A stretch of DNA of 5,202 nt from Fidelibacterota bacterium REDSEA-S14_B6. Its GTDB lineage: Bacteria; Fidelibacterota; Marinisomatia; Marinisomatales; S15-B10. Where the stretch lies: assembly GCA_001626655.1 (NCBI GenBank), contig LUOC01000130.1:1-5202 (forward strand). Reading direction: 5' to 3'. Under the pieces are notes generated by a model that ran no database searches, had not been told where the DNA came from, and saw nothing but the letters and a program-made list of their open reading frames with translations. A program made the position numbers and the translations under genes. This document shows, piece after piece, positions 1 to 5,202 of the stretch (the stretch's first letter is position 1; every line of letters begins with the position of its first letter).

Positions 1-1950
1 GCGTGGAGTGGCGTCAAGTTACGCGATGTTTTCTATCAGCTTAATAAACTTACAGAGACAACGGCCCACTACACTGCTCACTTGGAATTAGAGTCTACAA
101 AGAATCAGACTATTGATCTGGCACTGTCTATCATTGGAGAACCGTGGCCCGGTATCAGGAAAACAGTGACAGCCCAACCAGGGTTAAACATATTCTCAAT
201 CGATTTCGACATTGAGAATCCAGAGCTTTGGTGGCCCAATGGTTACGGCGAGCAGCGGCTCTACCGGATGAAAGCAGAGATCATCGGTGAAGGATCAATG
301 TTGGATTCCAAAGAGGAAAAGATCGGGGTGAGAACAGTGAAATTAATTCGGGAGCCCGACGAAAACGGAACCAGTTTCGAATTTCACATCAATGGGGTTC
401 CCATTTTCATGAAAGGGGCCAATTACATTCCTGCCGATTTCTTCAATCCTCAGGCGGCGGAACGTTACGGGGAAGTGGTGGAGGCGGCGAAAAACGCTCA
501 TATGAACATGCTTCGGGTCTGGGGGGGCGGCGTCTATGAGAATGACGAATTCTATCGGCTATGTGATAAGAATGGTATCCTTGTCTGGCAGGACTTCATG
601 TTCGCCTGCTGCATGGTGGCCACTGATACCCATCATCTTGAGAACATCCGTCTGGAAGCAGAAGAAAATGTGAAGCGCTTGCGAAATCATCCTTCATTAG
701 CCCTCTGGTGCGGAAACAATGAGAACCTCACCGGCTGGAAAGAGTGGGACTGGAAACGACTCTATAGTCACTCCGACACCGACTCAGTTGCCATATGGAA
801 AACGTACCAGCGCCTGTTTTACGAAACTCTTCCCGCCATTGTTGAAACTTTCGATCCCGGGAAGGCTTATTGGCCTTCCTCCCCCTCTTCTGAAGGAAAT
901 CGGCTCCAAAATCGGTTCTCGGGAGATCAGCACGAGTGGGGGGTTTGGTTCGGTCAACAGCCGTTCTCTCATTACGAGCGAAACGCTGGTCGTTTCATCA
1001 GCGAGTACGGCATCCAATCGCTCCCAGCCCTGAAGTCAGTAAAACAGTTCGATCCAAGCCACTGGAAAGACGGTCTCTCTTCACCTGTCGTCACCGCCCG
1101 CCAGCGCTCTAAGATGCAGTGGATCGCCCCTGACTTCGACGGGTACGATATGATGGAACACTACATTTCTCTCCGTTACTGGCCAGCGAAAGATTTTGAG
1201 TCGCTCCTCTATCTCAGCCAGCTATCCCAGGCCGACGCCCTGAAGCGGGCTGCCGAGTCCCACCGCAGAAACAAGCCGACGACGATGGGTTCTCTCTACT
1301 GGCAACTGGTCGACTGCTGGCCTACAGTCTCCTGGTCCACCATCGATTACTTCGGACGGCGGAAGGCAGCCCATTACGCCATCGAGCGGGCATACCGTGA
1401 TGTGATCATCGCTGCCGCACAAGAAGACGACTCACTCCATATTTCTGTCGTTTCAGACAGGCTCGAGCCGTTTCGTGGTGAGGCGGTCGTTCGTCTCAGA
1501 GACACCGGAAACCGTGTGCTGAAGGCGGACACCGTGTCAGTCACGGCAACCAACGACCGGTCCGTAAGAGCGATCTCTTATCACATCAAATCACTCTTGG
1601 ACAGCCTCCCACCGGAGAGGGCCGTGATCCAGACTGTTCTGCTCGAAGGGGCGCAGGTGATCCATCAGAACACCCATCTGATTGTTCCCCCGAAAGAGTT
1701 GGTGATACAGAAACCGCTTGTTGCTCTTGAGGCCACCGTGGAGCAAGGTCTAATCGAACTGACGCTCGAAACGGACGTCTTCGCGAAGAGCGTGGTAATC
1801 TCGACCGCCGGGGCTGATGGAATTTTTTCAGACAATTTCCTCGATCTCTATCCAACCGAGAAGGTGACAATCAATTTTGCCCCCAGAAAATCTCTCGGAG
1901 ACAAACTCCCTCGTTTCCAAATTCGGAGCTTGTATGATGTTGCTAACTAA
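1..1950 (+). CDS. GH2 beta-mannosidase, 5'-truncated by the window edge
   Basis: This is an exo-beta-mannosidase of glycoside hydrolase family 2 (EC 3.2.1.25 type), which releases beta-linked mannose from the non-reducing end of oligosaccharides, for example the N-glycan core. The frame is open from base 1, and residues 1-27 (AWSGVKLRDVFYQ...) read as the end of the N-terminal sugar-binding domain, so the TTG at 82 is not the start. Counting from base 1, 649 residues are visible. Residues about 25-118 form the Ig-like sandwich (WWPNGYGEQ at 77-85, GVRTVKL), about 120-445 the TIM barrel (RVWGGGVYE at 172-180), and about 450-649 the C-terminal beta domains (FSDNFLDLYP). The acid/base is Glu241 in LWCGNNEN (codon 721-723) and the nucleophile is Glu335 in FISEYG (codon 1003-1005). 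Full-length relatives are about 820-860 aa, so roughly 200 residues lie upstream. WQLVDCWP at 434-441 has Val where relatives usually have Asn. Its localisation is unknown because the N-terminus is absent. Confidence 0.93.
   Translation, partial: AWSGVKLRDVFYQLNKLTETTAHYTAHLELESTKNQTIDLALSIIGEPWPGIRKTVTAQPGLNIFSIDFDIENPELWWPNGYGEQRLYRMKAEIIGEGSMLDSKEEKIGVRTVKLIREPDENGTSFEFHINGVPIFMKGANYIPADFFNPQAAERYGEVVEAAKNAHMNMLRVWGGGVYENDEFYRLCDKNGILVWQDFMFACCMVATDTHHLENIRLEAEENVKRLRNHPSLALWCGNNENLTGWKEWDWKRLYSHSDTDSVAIWKTYQRLFYETLPAIVETFDPGKAYWPSSPSSEGNRLQNRFSGDQHEWGVWFGQQPFSHYERNAGRFISEYGIQSLPALKSVKQFDPSHWKDGLSSPVVTARQRSKMQWIAPDFDGYDMMEHYISLRYWPAKDFESLLYLSQLSQADALKRAAESHRRNKPTTMGSLYWQLVDCWPTVSWSTIDYFGRRKAAHYAIERAYRDVIIAAAQEDDSLHISVVSDRLEPFRGEAVVRLRDTGNRVLKADTVSVTATNDRSVRAISYHIKSLLDSLPPERAVIQTVLLEGAQVIHQNTHLIVPPKELVIQKPLVALEATVEQGLIELTLETDVFAKSVVISTAGADGIFSDNFLDLYPTEKVTINFAPRKSLGDKLPRFQIRSLYDVAN
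1925..1928 (+). promoter_or_regulatory. Ribosome binding site of the GH92 gene
   Basis: GGAG lies 5 nt before the ATG at 1934 and 8 nt before a second in-frame ATG at 1937. It sits inside the last codons of the GH2 gene. It decides the start: an earlier in-frame ATG at 1877 would add 19 residues in front of a well-formed signal peptide. The position implies translational coupling between the two genes. Confidence 0.6.
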
Positions 1951-2866
1951 CCGTTTAAAAGCAGTTTCGATCCTCGCCGTCTGCGCCCTCTGGAGCTGCG
2001 CTCCTGAAGGGAGCGAAAAAGTGACAGATTGGGTCGATCCGTTCATCGGCACGGCCGGAACAGGCCATACCTTCCCGGGAGCGACGATGCCCTTCGGAAT
2101 GGTTCAGCTAAGTCCCGACACGCGCCAGAGCGGCTGGGACAACTGCTCCGGTTACCACAGCGCCAACCCAACCATTCTCGGCTTCAGCCACACCCACCTT
2201 TCGGGAACAGGCGCCATCGATTATGGTGACATCCTGTTCGCCCCTATGTCGGGAGAACTTCTGACCGAACCGGGAGAGGAGACCGATCCCGAGGCCGGCT
2301 ACCGATCGGCCTTTTCTCATGACAGCGAAGTGGCGGAACCGGGATACTACCGCGTCGTCCTTGAGGACGACATGATAGAAGCGGAGATGACGGTGACGGA
2401 AAGGGTCGGCCTCCACCGCTACACTTTTTCGAAAGAGAGTAATGGGCACATTCTGATTGATCTAAAGCACGGTCTCGGGGACCGAGCCACAGAGGTGTGG
2501 GCTGAGATCACCGGGGACAGTGAAATTGTCGGCATGCGCCGCTCCACCGGCTGGGCGAAAGATCAGTTCATCTACTTCGTGGCGCAGTTCTCCCGGCCGT
2601 TCCAGACAGCTCGTTTGTTCAGAGACGGAGAACCTAATGACGGCAACCGAGCCGAAGGGACGGACATCAAGGTGGGTCTGACCTTTGACGTCGACCGAGA
2701 GAAGAAAGTCCTCGCCAAGGTCGCCATTTCGGCGGTGGACATTGAAGGGAAAAGAACGGTGGGAGGAGATGCTGTCCGTCATCACCGTGAAAGGGGGAAC
2801 GGAGGTGGAGAAGACCAATTTCTATACGGCGCTCTATCACAGTCTCATCGCCCCGAACGTCTTTAA
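1934..2866 (+). CDS. GH92 exo-alpha-mannosidase, N-terminal fragment with lipoprotein-like signal
   Basis: This is the N-terminal part of a GH92 enzyme, a Ca2+-dependent inverting exo-alpha-mannosidase family. The start at ATG 1934 (or 1937) is chosen because it follows GGAG and gives a compact signal peptide: Arg and Lys, a hydrophobic stretch (AVSILAVCAL), then LWSC with Cys22 as a likely lipidation site. Trp at -2 of the lipobox is unusual, so lipidation is probable rather than sure; either way export is predicted. Family motifs follow: VDPFIGT at 34-40, TFPGATMPFGMVQLSPDT, GWDNCSGYH at 67-75 and GFSHTHLSGTG at 83-93. Together they make up the N-terminal beta-sandwich domain of GH92. Homology runs to ISAVDIEG (265-272, ending at 2749). 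The last 38 residues, to the stop at 2866, are unlike the family and are out-of-frame read-through. The gene overlaps the end of the GH2 gene by 17 nt. Linkage preference is not certain from sequence. Confidence 0.85.
   Translation: MMLLTNRLKAVSILAVCALWSCAPEGSEKVTDWVDPFIGTAGTGHTFPGATMPFGMVQLSPDTRQSGWDNCSGYHSANPTILGFSHTHLSGTGAIDYGDILFAPMSGELLTEPGEETDPEAGYRSAFSHDSEVAEPGYYRVVLEDDMIEAEMTVTERVGLHRYTFSKESNGHILIDLKHGLGDRATEVWAEITGDSEIVGMRRSTGWAKDQFIYFVAQFSRPFQTARLFRDGEPNDGNRAEGTDIKVGLTFDVDREKKVLAKVAISAVDIEGKRTVGGDAVRHHRERGNGGGEDQFLYGALSQSHRPERL
2741..2771 (+). other. Frame break and probable short deletion inside the GH92 gene
   Basis: Up to about 2749 the GH92 protein is in the frame of codons starting at 2741 (ATT GAA GGG). 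From about 2748 family similarity resumes one base later (GGA AAA GAA CGG TGG, GKERW). Other GH92 proteins usually have about 20 more residues between the ISAV block and the W..L..I.V block (an NL..E.PGWDF-type segment), and these are not found in any frame here. The simplest reading is loss of a stretch of 3k-1 bases, about 59-62 nt, rather than one missing base. The family spacing is recalled from general knowledge, not aligned. Confidence 0.7.
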
Positions 2867-4823
2867 CGATGTAGACGGCCGATACCGCGGCGCCGATCTT
2901 GAGATTCACCAGTTGCCGCCGGGGCGGTCCATGTACACTGTCTTCTCGCTCTGGGACACTTTCCGGGCTGCCCATCCGCTCTTCGTCCTGCTGTACCCAG
3001 ATCTCGCCACGGAGTTTGTACGGACACTGCTGGCGAAATATGAAGAGGGCGACCTCCTCCCTGTCTGGGAACTAGCCGGAAACGAGACAGGCACCATGAT
3101 CGGCTATCACTCCATTCCTGTCATCGCTGACGCCTACGTAAAAGGACTGAGAGATTACGATGTGGAAGCGGCCTTCTCCGCCATGAAGGCGAGCGCGGAG
3201 GCCGATCACCTCGGCCTCGATCACTACAAGGAGAAAGGTTACATCCCCATCGATCGTGAAAACGAAGGCGTCTCGAAAACTTTAGAGTACGCTTATGACG
3301 ACTGGTGCATCGCCCAGATCGCCGACGAACTCGGCAAGGAGAAAGATTACGATCACTATATGCGGAGGGCCATGAATTACCATCAGGTCTTTGACCATGA
3401 AACCAAGTTCATGCGCGGTAAGAAAGGGGGTCAGTGGGAGTCTCCCTTCGATCCCTTCGCCGTCACTGCGGCGTACACAGAGGCGAACGCGTGGCAGTAC
3501 ACTTACTTCGTCCCTCATGACATTTCGGGAATGATGGAGATGATGGGTGGTGAGGCCACCTTTGTGGATCGACTGGACGATCTTTTTTCCGCTTCAACCG
3601 ATCTCTCCGGAAGGCACCAGCCGGACATCACGGGTCTCATCGGTCAGTATGCTCACGGCAATGAACCGAGCCACAATTTTGCCTATCTGTATAATTATGC
3701 GGGTGCGCCGTGGAAGACTCAAAGCCGCGTAAGGCAGATTATGGATGAACTTTATAAACCCACACGCGCCGGACTGAGCGGAAACGAAGACTGCGGGCAA
3801 ATGTCATCATGGTATGTGTTCAGTGCGATGGGTTTTTATCCCGTAACGCCTGGCGCTCAGGAATATGCGATCGGTTCGCCGTTGTTCAAATCGGTGACCA
3901 TAAATACCGGAAACGAAAAGCCGTTCAAAATTTCTGTAAAGGGAAGCGGATCGTATATTGAGTCAGCAAGATTGAACGGGAAGAAATATCCATACTCATT
4001 TATTAAGCATGAAGATATAACCGAGGGCGGCACACTGAAGTTGACCATGGGCAAATCCCCGAACAAAAATTGGGGAAAAGATTCTGCCCACCGGCCGCCT
4101 TCATCTGTGCAAACAGCTTTTGTAAGGAATCCGGTCATTACGGCTCCGTCGCGTGCTTTTCTGGACAGTATGGAAATATCCATAGCTCAGCAGGGAAATG
4201 ATGCTGACATTTTTTACACTCTGGATGGATCGAATCCGGACACCTTCTCCGCAGAATACGAAAGTTCCATCATGTTAACCGAGTCCGCCGTGGTAAAGGC
4301 GGTATCAACATTCAACGGTTATTCAAGCGGTGTTGAAACCGTTTCTTATATCAAGCTTCCTTATGCTGTTTCGATAGATTATGCTATTCCCTACAGCAGT
4401 CAGTATACCGGCGGCGGCCCAGACGGGCTTTTCGATACGATACGCGGGCATGAAAATGCCTGGGGAGCATGGCAGGGTTGGTTTGGAGATGATTTTGAGG
4501 CAACTGTTGATTTGGGATCGGTCAGAGATATTTCATCGGTTAGCGCAACATTTCTGCAGAATGCGGTCAGTTGGATATGGCTTCCGAAATCGGTATCATT
4601 TGAAATTTCTGAGGACAGCGAAACATTTGAAAAGATCGGGTCCCGAAGACATTCGGTGTCTGTAAAAGAGCTGGATCCTTTCATAAAGGATTTTAAGCAA
4701 TCCGTTTCGAAGCCGGTTCGTTACATTCGAATTAAAGCAAAGAATATTAGAACATGCCCTAAATGGCATCCCGGCGCCGGCAATCCGGCCTGGATATTCA
4801 TTGATGAAATCAGCATCAATTAG
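2748..4823 (+). CDS. GH92 exo-alpha-mannosidase, catalytic fragment with CHB_HEX_C and discoidin domains
   Basis: This is the catalytic (alpha/alpha)6 part of the same GH92 enzyme, in the next frame. The open frame extends back to 2685, but only from about 2748 does it resemble the family. It has no credible start of its own, so it belongs to the gene starting at 1934. Counting from 2748, the motifs are FYTALYHS, DVDGRYRG, SLWDT at 67-71, TEANAWQ with Glu245 (codon 3480-3482, probable general acid), HGNEPSHN at 303-310 and GNEDCGQMSSWYVFS with Asp348 (probable catalytic base), then GFYPVTPG. Residues about 461-536 resemble the chitobiase/beta-hexosaminidase C-terminal domain (DIFYTLDGSNPD, AVVKAVS). 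Residues about 540-690 resemble an F5/8 type C (discoidin, CBM32-like) domain (TVDLGSVRDISSV, PVRYIRIKAKN, IFIDEI), probably glycan-binding. All catalytic motifs are present, so the gene is either recently broken or mis-assembled. Codon use shifts sharply near 3660. Catalytic roles are assigned by family motif, not by alignment. Confidence 0.85.
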   Translation, partial: GKERWEEMLSVITVKGGTEVEKTNFYTALYHSLIAPNVFNDVDGRYRGADLEIHQLPPGRSMYTVFSLWDTFRAAHPLFVLLYPDLATEFVRTLLAKYEEGDLLPVWELAGNETGTMIGYHSIPVIADAYVKGLRDYDVEAAFSAMKASAEADHLGLDHYKEKGYIPIDRENEGVSKTLEYAYDDWCIAQIADELGKEKDYDHYMRRAMNYHQVFDHETKFMRGKKGGQWESPFDPFAVTAAYTEANAWQYTYFVPHDISGMMEMMGGEATFVDRLDDLFSASTDLSGRHQPDITGLIGQYAHGNEPSHNFAYLYNYAGAPWKTQSRVRQIMDELYKPTRAGLSGNEDCGQMSSWYVFSAMGFYPVTPGAQEYAIGSPLFKSVTINTGNEKPFKISVKGSGSYIESARLNGKKYPYSFIKHEDITEGGTLKLTMGKSPNKNWGKDSAHRPPSSVQTAFVRNPVITAPSRAFLDSMEISIAQQGNDADIFYTLDGSNPDTFSAEYESSIMLTESAVVKAVSTFNGYSSGVETVSYIKLPYAVSIDYAIPYSSQYTGGGPDGLFDTIRGHENAWGAWQGWFGDDFEATVDLGSVRDISSVSATFLQNAVSWIWLPKSVSFEISEDSETFEKIGSRRHSVSVKELDPFIKDFKQSVSKPVRYIRIKAKNIRTCPKWHPGAGNPAWIFIDEISIN

Positions 4824-4828
4824 AATAG

Positions 4829-5202
4829 ATGCCAAAAAATAAATTTCTAATTCCATTCATTGCTCTGGTATCGCTCTTCTTTTTGTGGGGGTTTATAACG
4901 GTTTTGGTGGATTCACTTATTCCCAGGATCAAGGAATTATTCACACTAACCTATTTTCAGGCCGGACTGGTTCAATTTGCGTTTTTTATGGCTTATTTTT
5001 TGCTCTCTATTCCTGCAGGATCGATTCTGGCCAAGATCGGCTATAAGAATGGAATTCGATTAGGACTATTAACGATGGCGCTGGGCTGTTTCCTATTTTA
5101 CCCCGCCGCCGATTTCAGGCAATTCAACATTTTTTTGATGGCTTATTTTATTTTAGCCGGCGGAATGACGATTCTGCAGGTTGCCGCAAATCCATTCGTA
5201 GC
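4829..5202 (+). CDS. FHS family (FucP/GluP-like) MFS sugar:H+ symporter, 3'-truncated
   Basis: An ATG at 4829, 5 nt after the GH92 stop, opens a frame that runs off the window end: 124 full codons of a protein that is usually about 400-440 aa. It is an inner-membrane proton-coupled sugar importer of the fucose/glucose-galactose (FHS) branch of the major facilitator superfamily. Hydrophobic helices lie at about 6-27, 45-67, 77-93 and 99-118. Family motifs are FFLWGF, DSLIPRIKELF, YFQAGLVQFAFF, AYFLLSIPAG, KIGYKNGI and LQVAANPFV. Asp28 aligns with the essential Asp46 of E. coli FucP, while Gln117 stands where FucP has Glu135. This matches hexose-type (GluP-like) members better than fucose transporters. 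In this operon mannose is a reasonable substrate, but that is inference. There is no clear Shine-Dalgarno sequence before the ATG, so expression may rely on coupling to the gene upstream. Its AT-rich codon use matches the 3' part of the GH92 gene. Confidence 0.9.
   Translation, partial: MPKNKFLIPFIALVSLFFLWGFITVLVDSLIPRIKELFTLTYFQAGLVQFAFFMAYFLLSIPAGSILAKIGYKNGIRLGLLTMALGCFLFYPAADFRQFNIFLMAYFILAGGMTILQVAANPFV

Noticed and set aside
82..84. TTG as the start codon of the GH2 gene
   Set aside because: The frame stays open to base 1 and the 27 codons before it read as beta-mannosidase sequence, so the gene simply enters from outside the window.
521..527. Run of seven G as a possible frameshift error site in the GH2 gene
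   Set aside because: The frame reads RVWGGGVYE straight through, a correct GH2 motif.
784..1870. Minus-strand and alternate-frame open frames of 60-100 codons inside the GH2 gene
   Set aside because: They are shadows of a strongly supported GH2 reading frame, with low-complexity Arg/Pro/Ser-rich products and no recognisable motifs.
1877..1879. ATG at 1877 as the GH92 start
   Set aside because: It would place 19 non-conserved residues in front of the signal peptide and overlap the GH2 gene by 74 nt. The ATG at 1934 has GGAG at good spacing.
2747..2755. Programmed ribosomal frameshift at the GGGAAAAGA stretch
   Set aside because: The frame change needed is +1, while GGGAAAA resembles a -1 slippery run and is not phased for it. 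A frameshift also would not explain the missing residues.
2761..2771. Internal translation start at ATG 2769 behind GGGAGGAG
   Set aside because: The purine run abuts the ATG with essentially no spacing, and the product would lack the N-terminal half needed to form the GH92 active site.
4771..4780. Perfect 10-bp palindrome CCGGCGCCGG as an operator or terminator
   Set aside because: It lies within the discoidin-domain coding sequence, has no loop or T-run, and is explained by Pro-Gly-Ala-Gly codons.
4596..4856. Minus-strand 86-codon open frame over the GH92/transporter junction
   Set aside because: It lies opposite conserved discoidin-domain and transporter coding sequence, and its product shows no family resemblance.

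Overview
The window is a piece of a bacterial carbohydrate-catabolism operon, with every gene on the + strand and almost no intergenic space. It reads, in order: a GH2 beta-mannosidase whose 5' end lies outside the window (1-1950); a GH92 exo-alpha-mannosidase carrying a lipoprotein-like signal peptide and two C-terminal accessory domains, whose reading frame is broken near 2750 (1934-2866 in one frame, about 2748-4823 in another); and the first 124 codons of an FHS-type (FucP/GluP-like) major facilitator sugar transporter (4829 to the window end).

The gene set suggests a glycan-degrading member of Bacteroidota or a related phylum of the FCB group: GH92 with a chitobiase-C-like domain and a discoidin domain, next to a beta-mannosidase and an FHS sugar:H+ symporter. 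No SusC/SusD pair or rRNA is visible, so the lineage is inference only.

Together the genes would act on mannose-rich glycans such as N-glycans or mannans. GH92 would remove terminal alpha-mannose, the GH2 enzyme would cleave beta-mannosidic bonds such as the core Man-beta-1,4-GlcNAc, and the FHS symporter would import the released hexose. The genes overlap by 17 nt (GH2/GH92) or lie 5 nt apart (GH92/transporter), which fits one transcript. The promoter must lie upstream of the window and no terminator is visible.

Two things do not fit an ordinary operon. First, the GH92 gene changes frame at about 2750, and about 20 family-conserved residues appear to be missing at the same spot, so this looks like a small deletion rather than a single-base slip. 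Second, base composition and codon choice change abruptly inside the GH92 gene near 3660, in its most conserved catalytic block: ATA is absent among 13 Ile codons before that point (back to the frame break) and makes up 9 of 28 after it. Both could reflect real gene decay and recombination, or errors and chimerism in a metagenomic assembly. I found no RNA gene, CRISPR array, mobile element or clear novel system.
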